Below, one piece after another: positions 23,306 through 34,326 of a DNA stretch of 64,000 nucleotides. The stretch spans positions 62,001 through 126,000 of the forward strand of contig MU859087.1 in the NCBI GenBank assembly GCA_033297205.1. The letters run 5' to 3'. How positions within the stretch are numbered: the first letter of the stretch is position 1; each line of letters starts with the position of its first letter. This DNA is from Pseudoneurospora amorphoporcata. Its lineage: Eukaryota > Ascomycota > Sordariomycetes > Sordariales > Sordariaceae. The position numbers and the translations under genes are program-made. The notes beneath the pieces were generated by a model that made no database searches, was not told where the DNA came from, and saw nothing but the letters and a program-made list of their open reading frames with translations.

Positions 23306-24373
23306 CTACTCCCTATGCCGACTAATACTCCTCGACCTCCTTACTTCCCTCAACAGCTCATCCCCACCCGCAAACTCACCCGGTCGAATCTCACGGTACC
23401 CAGAACTCCTCCTCCGTCTCGGCGGTCCCGGCGGCGACGACACACTGCTTACATCCTCTTCAACCACAATTCTCTCTCTCTCATGAGGATGCGAAGGCTC
23501 CGAAGCCTCCACCACAATAGGTCTTGGCGGCGACCGCGACCTCGCTGCTGTCCTCGATTGCCTCCTGCTGCTTCGCCTCCTCTCCTCAACCACGATCCGC
23601 TGGGCAACCGGTTCTCCATGTGGGTGTCCCTGTCCGTGTCCCTGTCCTATCGACCTTGACCGGTGCCGCTCCTCTAGAACAATACCGTCGCCGTGTCCAT
23701 GCCCATGTTCCCTACCACGGTGATCCCTGGTTGTCTTGGCAGTCCTGCGGATCTCCACCGTTTCTCCCCTATCATCACCAGCCGAGGATGTAGACCGTGA
23801 CCGGCGCCTGCTGCTCCTCCGGTGTTTATACACGCCACGGCTACGGCCACCACCATCCTCAACCTCGCTGTGGTGTGCAGATCGATAGTGGTGCCGACTC
23901 CTCCGTGTCACTACCGACGCGGTTCCTGCGGATTCACTAATCGTTGTTGAGTAGCCGCCTAGATTGATGCATGTGTAGATGAGAAAGAGGATTAAAATGA
24001 AGCCGGCAACCGCGCCAAGGGTGATGCCTACCACGGCGCCAGGAGAGGGGCTGGAGTAGAGCGCGCCGTAGTAGGCTGGGATTGTGGAGGTTTCGGCGTA
24101 TTGTCGCGGGAGTACGCGGGTGGGGGCTCCTTCGATTGCAAGTGTATCCGATGATGGATTTCCTGCGCCTGCAAGTGTTCCTATCCTGGCGATATGGTCG
24201 TGAGCCGATGGGGTAATTTCATCCCATGTCTCGAGATGCAAAGTCGATCTCGGGGCTGGGTGTCGCTTGTGTTTGGGCGTTGAGAACTCGAGAAGCTTAT
24301 CGGTAACGGAGTCCAGGTAGCGATTTTGCGCTTTTGCGTCGCTTCGCTTCGGAGCTGGTTTTATTGGCGACAT
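23306..24373 (-). CDS. Single-pass membrane protein with Arg/Ser/His-rich tail, function unknown
   Basis: A single exon encodes 355 aa. I do not recognise a named family. The N-terminal part (1-110) is hydrophilic and is followed by one strong membrane helix at about 113-136 (PGAVVGITLGAVAGFILILF). The rest is a very basic, low-complexity tail rich in RS, RR and HG repeats, with recurrent IVVEE or IVLEE motifs (GIVLEERHRSRS, RIVVEERRRSS, PIVVEA, RIVVEEDV) spaced by basic linkers. No signal peptide is seen, so the tail is most likely cytoplasmic and the protein may act as a membrane scaffold. The repeated acidic IVVEE units in a basic background are the clearest feature. The composition is uniform with the neighbouring genes, and nothing suggests transfer. 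Confidence 0.75.
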   Translation of the reverse strand: MSPIKPAPKRSDAKAQNRYLDSVTDKLLEFSTPKHKRHPAPRSTLHLETWDEITPSAHDHIARIGTLAGAGNPSSDTLAIEGAPTRVLPRQYAETSTIPAYYGALYSSPSPGAVVGITLGAVAGFILILFLIYTCINLGGYSTTISESAGTASVVTRRSRHHYRSAHHSEVEDGGGRSRGVYKHRRSSRRRSRSTSSAGDDRGETVEIRRTAKTTRDHRGREHGHGHGDGIVLEERHRSRSIGQGHGQGHPHGEPVAQRIVVEERRRSSRRQSRTAARSRSPPRPIVVEASEPSHPHERERIVVEEDVSSVSSPPGPPRRRRSSGYREIRPGEFAGGDELLREVRRSRSISRHRE

Positions 24374-24985
24374 CTTGGATCGCTTACTTGGTAGACACCA
24401 ATGTGGTAGGTCCGGTCCTCAAGGTGCGCGCACAATGGTTATTGTTCGTCTTGTTCTAAGACTTCAGTATCGTCCGATGTTCAGCCCAATAGTTCCGTCC
24501 AATTCCTGCGTCCCGTGGCGGGCGGGATAAGCCGGGACACCCCACTGCCACTATCTTGAAACAAGTTCAAAGGCGTAGTATTGCGACACGGCGGACGGAC
24601 AGCTGTTGGTTCGTTGATCGAGGACGAGGGCCGCTCGAATGTGATCGAAGTACAGTATATCTGGGTATACGTGAGAGATAAGAGACGGATGTACGGATGG
24701 GTGATCTCCCAAGTTTGCCTTGTGATGCCGCGGCGATGATCCGGTTGCTGTTACAACCAGGTACCGAATGGGTAATGCCAAATTAAACTGGCGGCTCGGT
24801 TGGTCGCAGTTGGAGATGTACCTCTCTGGCCTAACAGCTTCGTTCAAGCTCTTGGAGCTTTCGGGTCAGCTGATTCGGCCACGCGTTGTAAACCTGCCAC
24901 GGTAGGACGGATATGCAGGCACCAGACGGACAGAACGGGATAATGAGGCAGACTGGAGGACGATAACAACGGGATTGTCCAGCCT
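24374..24985. other. Intergenic region with the promoter of the RS-rich membrane protein gene
   Basis: No frame here is convincing as coding. The left part is the promoter of the minus-strand RS-rich protein gene. The right part lies beyond the stop of the uncertain small ORF. Confidence 0.5.
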
Positions 24986-25347
24986 CTAGGCGTGACACGG
25001 GCTGATTCTCCTGCTGTCAAATTTCACGATGTCTTTGAGGCTTTGTTGGTCACAGCCGAGGACGCGAAGATTCTACAACGAAGATAGAGAAGACAGGACA
25101 AGGCACAAATTTCATTCGATGAAAATGTACCTTCGCGGCGCCGTTGTCGTGGGGTGGCAGAGTGGAGAGCTTCCAGTCTGTTGTGGGAGGCTGGGGAGAC
25201 GCCATCGGACCAGGGTCATCGTCGATTCCGCAGGGGTAAACCGAAGCGCCAAGAGCTGCAACACTAACAATCAAGAATAACAAGGTATTTATACACACCC
25301 TCACATCTACACCAATGAACTCGGGCAGTCAACACATACAGGGCCAT
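24986..25347 (-). CDS. Uncertain small spliced ORF (about 86 aa)
   Basis: A coding-like stretch reads GASVYPCGIDDDPGPMAS and on to DNGAAK. It can be joined across a 58 bp GT..AG intron (25130-25073) to NLRVLGCDQQSLKDIVKF and a stop at 24986. Two models exist for the N-terminus. In one, ATG at 25347 is followed by a 43 bp intron (25298-25256), giving 86 aa with four Cys in the first 30 residues. In the other, the unspliced frame has a hydrophobic, signal-like stretch (INTLLFLIVSVAALGAS), but no in-frame ATG precedes it, only GTG or CTG. Codon third positions favour C and G. No family was recognised. RNA data are needed to decide whether it is a gene and whether it is secreted. Confidence 0.3.
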
Positions 25348-25516
25348 CACGAGGAGAAAAAAACCATGCCGTACTGAGATCTCGACCGAACAAGCTAGGG
25401 TATTCTGTGAAAGTTGGGCGATGATGGGTAACAGCTATGTTGGTTTGAAGTCATGCTGTTGCTCAGTACCAACTTTCACACCTCTGTCCTAAGCTTCAGC
25501 AATGCTATCATGACAC

Positions 25517-28500
25517 TCACACGAAGCCCCGCATTCCCTTGAAAGCAGGAAGACTCGACTTCTTCTTCTCAGGCTTATCTTCCTTCTTGTCCTTGCGCTC
25601 CTTCTGAAGAGCGTTCGCGAGCACCCCTATTCCACCTCAAGGTCAGCGGCTTCACTTAAACACAAATGTTAACAGTGAGAATACGGCCTACCCTTTCCAT
25701 GATGCCTTTCGGCAACTGGACTGGTTCTCTGAGACGAGCGACTAGACGTATCACCGCTTGCTGTGGCTCCAGGAGGAGTTCCCGGACGGCGGACCGAAGT
25801 TGGTGAGGAAACAGAGCTTTGTCTTGTTGCCGGTATCAAAGAGGGGGTGGCACTGCGGAAAAGACCTTCGACACTATCTGTGTCAGAGAATCCGCGATTG
25901 GCCGTCCGTGAAATGACCGGACTTCCTGATCTCGGCGTCATTGCTTCTGGCCCGCCGTCCAGCAAAACAGACTGATTGTTGTTAGACAAAATTTTGCTTG
26001 ACATCTCTTCATTCGTAGACCTCAGTTCCAGAAGAGACCCCTCCAACTCCGTGCATTTTCGCTTCAGAGTATCGCATTCCTTTTGGAGCTCGGTCTGCTT
26101 CGCTCTGCTTGTCGCGAGGGCGGCCTCGAATACGGCCACCACGTTGTCGACGTTCCTGCTTTGACTATCCTTGACCACCTTGGCCAACTGATCATTAAGG
26201 TCTGCAATGCGGGATTCGTAATGCTTCCTCACTCTCTCGATCTGCAGCTCGTGTGCGGTAACTTGCTGTGACAACTGCTCTGCCCGAGCTTCGGCCAAGG
26301 CAGCGCTCTCTATCGCCTGTTGCATTTTCAGTTCCTTGCCGTGGTATGCGCGCTCTGACTCGGTGAGACGAGCTACTTCGCCCTTGAGCCTGTCCATCTC
26401 TTCTGTACTAATTTCAATTGCCTCGTTGCTTTGCTTATACTGCAGCATTGTTTTCTCGGCCAGCTCAGCAGCGCTACGCAGTCGGTCGCACTCTCTTTGG
26501 CACTCTTCGAGCTGATGTTTCAGGGCAAGCTCTTCCGCTGCCCATTTCTTCTGTTCCTCGCGCAATGCCCGCAGCCTGGTAGAGAGATCGTTTTCCCATT
26601 TCTTTGCGATGTTTCGACGGTGATCGAACTCTTTCTTCACTTGCGCCTCGCCTCGCTTCGCTTCGTCAAGCCTCTGCCTCAGACTTCGGTTTGCCATGAC
26701 AAGGTTCTGCGTCTCTGCTTCGGTGGCAGCTTCCCTGACCTGTTTACGACGCAGTTCCCCCATATGTGCCATATGTTGCTGCTTGATGTACCGCTCAAAC
26801 TGCAAATCATTGAGAAGTAGCAGATTCTGGTGGTAGAGAAGCGAGGCATGATTGTTGGCTTCACCAGTGGGTTGTGGTTGGTTGAGAGAATCAGACGATG
26901 CCTCACCCTGTCCTTGGCCTTTATCCCCTACAGCCTCCTGGGTCTCGAGGGCTAGCGAGGGTACACTGGCATTTGCTAGGGAATGACGAAGCCCAGATAT
27001 GCTGGCCTTGTACGTGACAAGCCTATCATGGAGTTGGGTGGGTGGAGCCGACTGGAGTTGATGAGGTGAGAGGATAGGGCTCTCACCAACTTCCTGGCCA
27101 CCAAGGGAAACCTGATCATAAACATGATTTGTGCTATCGCCTTGCTGACTTACAGCATCGATGATCGGGCCATGCAAAGAAGGTTCTCTAGATGGTTCAA
27201 CTTGTGAACGCACTATGCTTGGCGTGGACTCAATCCCTGACGAGATACCTCCACAGTCCAAAGAACCCTTCAGGATGGCTTCCATGCCATCTTCATCAAG
27301 TTCCTCTTCAAGTCCTTGATCTAAGCCCACGGGTAGTGGGGTGGTGTTGCGGGTATCGGAAGAGTTTTGTTTAGACTCTAGGGACAGAGCCATGCATTCA
27401 GCAAGAACCTCATCTGCCTCACTGTTAAGCCATCGGCTCATGTCTGTCTTCTCTGAGTCAATCGTTAGGTTGTAGAAGTTCGGATGCAAAAGGTGTTGTT
27501 TTCTGAACCTCTCGGACCTGTCCCGAATTTCCATGGCCTGCACATCGATATCGTCATCATTGTTCGCATGGCGCAGGTATCGCTGCGGCTTGCGGATGTA
27601 GTCGAGAAAGTTGATGGGATATAGGCCGTATAGGACAGTGAAGTAGCCTGATAGATAAGGGATCGAGCTTCCGTCATGATCAGGGTCAAGAAGCACCCTC
27701 TCCCAGGTAATTTCGTTGAATCCACCTTCAGGGCCGATTTCTGTATGTTCTTGCGCGAAATAGCTATCCCTATCCCAGAATAGAAGTCTTGCGTATATGT
27801 TGAAAAGTTTGGGTAGAAACGGCACGAGCGAGCTCGGTATGTAAGGCAAGAGCATGATTAACGCCACCAAAGCCATGGTGACAGTGGCTGTCGACTCGTC
27901 CTTTTGTAGAGAGTTGAGGATGTTGTTGAATAGTGGTGTTTGCAGCACAACATGAAGGTGTGGAGGTTGGCTCTGAACGAAATCGCATAGCAAGCTCAAT
28001 GCAAAGTTACGATAATCTCTCTTGACGAAATACCGATCCAAGCAAGTCATGAAGCCCTGTTGAGCGGTTAGTCAAGAACAGCATGCGCAAGGAGAAGGGC
28101 TAATGCGAACCTTGGGGTCCTTCTTTCCAAAGACCATCAAAGCCTTCTTCACCATGCGGTCCTTGAAGTCCGCCATCGGAACACAGTTTATCTGACTTGA
28201 ACGAGCGTCCATCCATCTACTCAGCAGACGTTCAGTGAAGGGAGCAAGGCTTGCCTCGGATGAGTTTGACGATTCATCGAACTTGTCAATCGCGAGCAGG
28301 TCCAGTGTGTTCGTTGAAACCTCACGAGCCAACCCCTTTTCCTGTCCTACATATTCCAAGACCGGGTCAAGAAGTCTATCCCACCACTCAAAGATCCTGG
28401 CAGGCGTCTTCATGGCGGGACGAAGTTCCCGTAGAATCGCAAGAAAGGCGGCATATTTTCCGGGCCGGTTCTCAACGTTTTTGGTGTAGATGGAGAGAAG

Positions 28501-28737
28501 CTCCTCGTTCAACCGATCTGCAGTTCCGTCTTCGGCGTGCTCATGCCGGCCCAGATAGTTGCTAATCAAGGCGGTGAGCTCTTTAGGGAGAGGTAGGTTT
28601 GGTGTCTGAATGAAGCTGGTGAGAGCCTTGGTGAGATCCTTGGTAGACCTGTTTCATGAATATGGCTTGTCAGACTCTGCATCAACCATAGAGGCCTGTA
28701 GATTGATGCTCAAAAAGACTTACACAGATGAGGCCAT
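25517..28737 (-). CDS. tsc1: Hamartin homologue, TSC complex subunit Tsc1
   Basis: Four exons (28737-28724, 28648-28111, 28056-25692, 25626-25517) give 1008 aa. Tsc1 stabilises Tsc2, the GAP for Rheb, and so restrains TORC1 at vacuolar membranes. The N-terminal helical-repeat core is well conserved: KALTSFIQTPNLPLP, the FEWWDRLLDPVLEY region, KKDPKGFMTCLDRYFVKRDY, LSLLCDFVQSQPPHLH, a hydrophobic LIMLLPYIPSSLVPFLPKLF, then YLSGYFTVLYGLYPINFLDY. The middle is acidic and disordered. A long coiled coil spans about residues 580-900, as in human hamartin. A basic Ser-rich C-terminus ends MRGFV. Exon 1 encodes only MASSV. Intron 2 (28110-28057) has a weak donor, GTTCGC, but splicing there restores the family sequence. 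The stop at 25517 overlaps a GTGAGT, so a further tiny exon cannot be excluded. Confidence 0.9.
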
Positions 28738-30405
28738 CGTGATCGGCGGAGTGGCGGGCACATGCAATTAAAGGTACGGCTCGTGTAGCGCTTGAGGTTG
28801 GGAGCTTCCCAAGTTACCGTTGGTCATTGGTGTGCCCAGAGCTCTCGGAAAGCCGTAATACGGACCCGCTCGCTTTCGAAGCGGCAGCCCACGGATGAGC
28901 GTTCCTGTGAGATCAGTCGACTGAAAAGCAATGACAAGGCCGAGAAGTTGTTTAGTACGCGTATCAGACCCCGGAGCACGGTATGAGGAAGTTAGTCCTG
29001 TAATCAGATACCACACTCTCTGTCCAACCTCCAAGGCAATCACTTCCCCAAGGCTGCCACACTGTCCCACACTATCTCAGGCTGCAGTGCTCGAGGCGGC
29101 TCTAAAAGTGGCGCTCTGCAACGGCGCCGACAGCTCTGTCTAGCCTGAGCCACCTGTCTCGAGGTACCTATCTCCCACGGGTGAGCTGTATCAGGTCCGC
29201 TGTGGTGAGGTTTGCGTAAGGTAACCGCGGCGGTAAGCTAAGGTACCGGGATGGTGATCCAGTCAATCAGTGAAGCTCAAGATCCCGGCCCCTATCCAGC
29301 GGCGTGGCACGGCAATTGGTCCCTGGTATGTCTCGATGAAAGAAAGGGTGGACTGGATGGAGCTTCAAGATACGGTATGGCGTGGTCTGGCTCCCGTCCC
29401 ATTGCCTGGGTGGTTCTAGGTGGTTAATTGTGCCGTGATTTAAATCGCTTTGGTCGTCGTTCCCGTCCTTGTTGTTCCAGGGGTCGCAATGGTTAGGTAG
29501 GTTCGGTCGCATATGATTGGAATCCATCTGTTGAATCGTGCCACTGCCTGCCCCGAGGTTACCCGCTTGCACTTGCAGGTGGCTCCCGAACGTGTCCCAC
29601 TCCAATTTTTAACAGCTGTCCGGCGTGCGGCACCTGCCCGATGAACAGGACGGGATCAGGTCGTCCGGCTCCACTACGGGGCAGCGACGATGGAGAAAGG
29701 ATCCGCCCGTCAGCAGGTCCTCCCTGGTTGCTTCCGGGCTTGGTGCGCCAAGACCTTCTGGTTCAACGCTACCCCGCATTTTCAACGCACGTCAGGTCCC
29801 ACCAAGTGGGATTCTCCAACAAGCTCCCAGCGAGTGGTACGACTGCCGCTCCGGCACGCCACCATTCCTTCTGAGGTGTAAGTGAGGTTCCATCCCATTC
29901 GCCATTGAGGTTCTCTGGCGCAAAGCTTGCCGGCTGCGGACGGAGGTGCACCTCGTTGACTGCTCCTCCACAGAGGGAGAGGACGATCTGGGGCATTCAG
30001 GTCATTTGGCAATTCTGGGCCATTACTCGAGGCTCGATCACCTCCTCACGTGGGGTGATACGACGCCCGCGCCCGCTATCCAGTTACGGTTCCTGTCCCC
30101 TCCCCCTCACTTTCCTCGTGGAGCTCTATCCATTGAGGTCCGTCCCGTCTCATTTAATAAGAAGCTTCCCGTGCACCCCCCGGCACCCATATTTCTCTTC
30201 CTGTTCAGTCCATCTCACAAAGGTGATCTATACATCTCAAGTCTATCAACACGCGCTCTTCGAGAGTAAGCTTCCTCCAAGACATTTCACGATCCTGAAG
30301 TTCTATCTTTGTTGCTAGTTCACGGTCTGCCATAGTATCAGACCACTATAGTCCATTCCCCAATCCCTCACTTCCTAACTCAACCACAACAACAAGGTCG
30401 TCAAG
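28738..30405. other. Divergent promoter region, tsc1 and DJ-1 family gene
   Basis: 1.67 kb separates two genes transcribed outward. The open frames of 60-110 aa overlap on several strands with no resemblance to known proteins. A CACGTG lies near 30048. The last 300 bp are C/T-rich and should be the leader of the DJ-1 gene. No repeat or RNA gene was found. Confidence 0.5.
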
Positions 30406-31431
30406 ATGGCACACAAATCGTCTGCAGTGGCTGATGAGCCCATTGACGTGCTCTTCGCCCTGCATCCCAAGTTCAACCTCATGGACTTTGCCGGTCCCCT
30501 TGAGGTCCTTACCACCGCCCTGCACGAGGCGAATGATCCTTGTAAGTCAGCTATACGTCATATCCTCGAATAGCAATGTCTCTGTCGACGACCAGATGGC
30601 TAATACTGGGTTCATAACACAGCCTCCAGAGCCTTCGAAGTCACCATCGCCTCCGGCGAGCCCACCGTTCTCTCAGATCAGGGAGTCACTGTGCAGTCCC
30701 AGATCACATGGAAGGAGGCCCACGAGCGCTTATCAGAATTCGACGTCCTCGTTGTCGTCGGCGGCAACGTGAACGATGCCATCCTGAAGGCCAAGGCCGA
30801 GCCCATGCCCCTTATCACTGCCTATTCTGAGATCCAGAAGGCTGATCCCACTCACGAGCGTACCCTGCTTTCCATCTGCACCGGATCCATCTTCTTGGCT
30901 GAACTTGGTATTCTATCTGGTCTTTCTGCGACCACCCACCCCGACCATATGACCCAGTTCGAGAACCTGTGCAGCCATTCGGCAGTTCGTGACCTTACTG
31001 AGCGCACCGATGTCATCGAAGATGCTCGATACGTGGTGAACAACTTGCGCTTTGACATTGGCGACGAGGATGAGAATCCCTACGTGCGCCGCAAGTCTGA
31101 CGCTGGCCGTCGTCCTTCCAATGCCCGGTGAGTGCTGGTGTCTTTGCGCAACTAGCTTGGGCTTTTGTAAGCAACGAACTTTACTGACACCGCTTATAGA
31201 AAGGGATCCATGTCCTTCAAGGGTGCGACACGTCGCGAATCCATTGCCCGCCGCGCAGCGATGCGTCTAGGTGGACTGCGTGTCATTACGAGTGGGGGAG
31301 TGGCCGCTGGCCTGGATGCGGCTTTGTATCTGGTCAGCGTTATGGTTTCGGAGGAATCTGCCAATGAAGTTGCCCGGGTCATGCAATTGACCTGGACCAA
31401 GGGCGTTGTTGTTGATGGTCTTGATGTTTAA
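30406..31431 (+). CDS. DJ-1/PfpI family protein (isonitrile hydratase-like)
   Basis: Three exons (30406-30541, 30623-31127, 31200-31431) give 290 aa. The class I amidotransferase-like fold is clear: IDVLFALHPKFNLMDFAGPLEVL at the N-terminus, FDVLVVVGG, and the nucleophile elbow LLSICTGSIFLAELG with Cys131 as the likely catalytic residue. The end, RVITSGGVAAGLDAALYLVS, is the family's conserved C-terminal motif. A basic Ser/Arg-rich insertion of about 50 residues (roughly 192-245) interrupts the core and spans intron 2; it is longer than in bacterial relatives. The protein may be a hydratase, a glyoxalase-type enzyme or a stress chaperone; the family cannot be separated by sequence alone. The ATG context, CAAGATGG, is strong. 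Confidence 0.88.
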
Positions 31432-31967
31432 AGCGAGGCGTTGGTGGCTACACAAAATGGTCCGAGTTTGAGGAGGATATCGCCCCACGTGGAAAGTGGC
31501 TATTTTTCGGACCATATGTACTTGTACAGGGGTGAGAAGACATCCGATGACAGGAATGGCTGAAATGAAATAAACGCTAAATAATTCATCTCTTCTGTCG
31601 ATGCATCTTGCGATTTCTTCCCATCTTCTTCCGTCGTGGTTGAAGATGGAGCAGGGAGCATGGCGTATGGGTCTTGCATCCAAACTTAAAGTTTAGTCTC
31701 TGGATCCACTGCACCCACTTTCATCGCTGCCGTAGCTAGGATGCTCCATTGTGAGGGGGACGTAGCCCAGCAGCTCCCCTCACGCGGCCGCCAGCTGGCA
31801 CCGGTCCGGGGGAAATGCGGAAAATATTATCGAAACGGGGAACCGTCAATCTTTCAATCGGCCGGCTGCTCCAGATTCTCGGGTGCTGCGAGTACGGATC
31901 CCCGGCGCGACCTCACTCATTGACAAGGCGCGTTCACGTCCTCCATATACCCACCACATCCGGCACA
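31432..31967. other. Intergenic region, DJ-1 gene to uL23m gene
   Basis: This holds the 3' region of the DJ-1 family gene and the promoter of the mitochondrial ribosomal protein gene. A CACGTG lies near 31487. No further gene is seen. Confidence 0.55.
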
Positions 31968-32837
31968 ATGGCCTCCGTAGCGAAGATGGGTGCTGAGGCA
32001 CTTAGGAATGCCCCCTTCAGGGTGGGCAAGAAGCAGATCTTCCTGTAAGAAAGATACTACCACATCTGCGAGGCGATTGCGCCTGTTATACCTACACAGT
32101 CCGCCTCTCTTTTTCCAAAGACAAAAACTCCCGTCGTCCTTCCCTAGAGTTTGATGTGATCACAGACATGACACCACATCCATCCGTCTCGCTCCCTGTA
32201 CCTTGAAGCCGGCCCTAACACACTGCTCTCTACCATCAGGCCAAACCACGTCATCACATTCGTCCGCCCGCTGCCCAAGCAGCCGCCCAACCTCGCGACC
32301 TTCATCGTTCCCCTCGAGTTCAACAAGCTCGACCTGCGCGACTACCTGTACCATGTCTACAACGTCGAGGTGACGGGCGTCCGCTCATTCGTCAACCAGC
32401 GCATGCACGAGCAGAGGCACGGCGAATTCGGCAACTGGCGCCGCCCCAAGTCGCAGAAGATGATGATCGCCGAGCTGGCCAAGCCGTTCGTCTGGCCCAA
32501 GCCGCCCGCCGAGGAGGCTCGCGACGGGTTCGACTACAGCACGTGGAAGAAGCAGAACAAGGCGCAGGAGGACGAAAAGAAATACCACGCCGTCAGGACC
32601 CAGGGCGAGATGACTGTGCCGTCGCAGCATGAGGTGTCCAAGGACCGCAAGGCCATCAAAGCACAGCAAAGCAGGCTCCTCTCGGGCGAGGAGACGTGGG
32701 CGCCCGGAAAGGTGAACTCATTCCTCAATTCGAAGATCGTGCCGGAGGAGGAAGGGTGGTCCGAGGTGGAAGAGAACTTGCCTTTGGATGAGTCGGCGGA
32801 GGAGAGCAGCAGCAAGGGTCCGGAGTCCAAGCAATAA
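31968..32837 (+). CDS. Mitochondrial large-subunit ribosomal protein uL23m (Mrp20 type)
   Basis: Two exons (31968-32044 and 32240-32837) give 224 aa. The protein should sit at the polypeptide exit of the mitochondrial 54S subunit. The N-terminus (MASVAKMGAEALRNAPFRVG) is basic and amphipathic, as a mitochondrial targeting region. The uL23 fold follows: PNHVITFVRPLPKQPPNLAT, PLEFNKLDLRDYLYHVYNVE, and VRSFVNQRM. A charged C-terminal extension (from about 100) is common in fungal uL23m. The intron is 195 bp, the longest among the confident models, and interrupts the Leu before PNHVITF in phase 2. The gene is convergent with the METTL4-like gene. Confidence 0.9.
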
Positions 32838-33144
32838 ATATGAGGGTCGGGCTTGCTTGACTTTGTCGCACCATTAAGTTGGGTTCTGCGCAGAGTCAGG
32901 AGTGGGTGAGGCGAAAAGGGAAGGAAAGTGCAGAGCGAGGAAACGACAGTCCTTCCATGCAATGGAAATGATAATCTTGGAGCGGATAGAGAAATCGGCT
33001 TGGCTTGGAACCTGATTGTATGATATATTGCACATGTTGGACGGGACATTTGCGGTTTTACCGTGCAATATGTACGATACGATACAGAGGAGTAGACGGA
33101 ACAACACTAGAAGGAGTTCCGGTTGTCTGTCTATACTGCTTGCC
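32838..33144. other. Convergent 3' intergenic region, uL23m and METTL4-like gene
   Basis: Short stretch between two converging stop codons. No gene, repeat or RNA is seen. Confidence 0.6.
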
Positions 33145-34326
33145 TCACCTTTCTTTTGGAGGGAAGGGCAGCCCTGCTTTTTCAGCTTCATCCGAGACAA
33201 CTTCTACCCACCGGCTTCGGTGTTGAAACAACAGACACTGGTCACCCCAGCTCCACCATCCTGCTGTCAAGTTCCGGGCAAAGACTTCCAGAGCTTGATA
33301 GTTGAGTGGCAGAAGGTCCGCAACCAAACCTCGAAGATTTGGTTTCCTGGAATGGAGATCCGGCACCGTTACGATAACCTTGGTCTCTATAGGACTTCGT
33401 TTCTTGACGTTCGGTCCAGCAGTTCCACGTTTCCTCGCGAGCAGAAGCCGTTCCCATGGTTTCCTCCAAGCGGAATCAAGACTCACAATGGGCTCTCCGC
33501 CCGTGGTCACTTTCAGCCAGATCCACTCGCCGACCGGTTCGACTCCCCATTCGTCGAAGATGCCCTGCGGGCATGTAAGAAGCTCGGCAGCTCGTGCCGA
33601 GTTCGTAACCCATACAGCAACGAGACCATCCTCAGACAGGTGAGATGCGACAGGTATTTGGGAGAGAACGTCCCTTATAGAGTCTGTGTCACGAACGGGC
33701 TGGTAGATGCCCCTTTTCCTCTTTGCGGAGCGGTTGGGCCAGGGCGGGTCCATGAGGATCAGGTCAAACTGCTTGGGTGCCGTCGCAAGAAACTGAGATC
33801 GCTGAGACTCCACCGTGCCAAGCAGGTAATGAGATGCCTTTGGGATGATGTAATGGGAGAGGTCTGGCGGCGCCTCACCAGAGACATCGTGACGGCGTTT
33901 GACTTCGTCCGAGACCTCAACAATCTCTCCGCCGGCAATTTCTCCATCGGGGCCCCGCTTCCCATTGCGGTTGACCGTCGTTCTTTTTGGCGGACAGTGA
34001 CGCGGTAAACACCATCCTCCATCATAAGAGTGCCGAATGTCTTCCAAGGCAGACTCGGCAGCGGAACGAGTCATCAACTCTGCGATATGAGCGGAGGCAG
34101 TCAGAGCAGCGCTGGCCGCGGATGATAGCGATTTCGATTTTGGCTCCGGAGTCGGAAACGGAGACGATGGAGGTTCTGCCGAGATCATGTACCGGAGCTT
34201 CCCCAGAGTTAGCGCGCCATCTTCAAGCTCGTTTGGGAGAAACTGAGCTTCCTCGAGTGAACGAGGCAGATCAAGAAGGAGCACTGTCTGGTTGTCATTT
34301 TGATATAAAACAGATGAGTGGACCAT
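33145..34326 (-). CDS. MT-A70 family methyltransferase, METTL4-like
   Basis: A single exon encodes 393 aa from the ATG at 34326; the frame stays open a little further upstream but only from a TTG. MT-A70 enzymes transfer a methyl group from S-adenosylmethionine to the N6 of adenine in RNA or DNA. The catalytic DPPW is intact at residues 193-196 (FDLILMDPPWPNRSAKRK). It is followed by HLSEDGLVAVWVTNSAR, WGVEPVGEWIWLKVT and WRKPWERLLLARK, the usual motif order of the METTL4 branch. The N-terminus (MVHSSVLYQNDNQTVLLLD) is a conserved beta-rich start of fungal members. The true substrate in fungi (6mA in DNA, or snRNA) is not settled. The gene is divergent from the Leu5-type carrier gene and convergent with uL23m. 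Confidence 0.88.
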   Translation of the reverse strand: MVHSSVLYQNDNQTVLLLDLPRSLEEAQFLPNELEDGALTLGKLRYMISAEPPSSPFPTPEPKSKSLSSAASAALTASAHIAELMTRSAAESALEDIRHSYDGGWCLPRHCPPKRTTVNRNGKRGPDGEIAGGEIVEVSDEVKRRHDVSGEAPPDLSHYIIPKASHYLLGTVESQRSQFLATAPKQFDLILMDPPWPNRSAKRKRGIYQPVRDTDSIRDVLSQIPVASHLSEDGLVAVWVTNSARAAELLTCPQGIFDEWGVEPVGEWIWLKVTTGGEPIVSLDSAWRKPWERLLLARKRGTAGPNVKKRSPIETKVIVTVPDLHSRKPNLRGLVADLLPLNYQALEVFARNLTAGWWSWGDQCLLFQHRSRWVEVVSDEAEKAGLPFPPKER

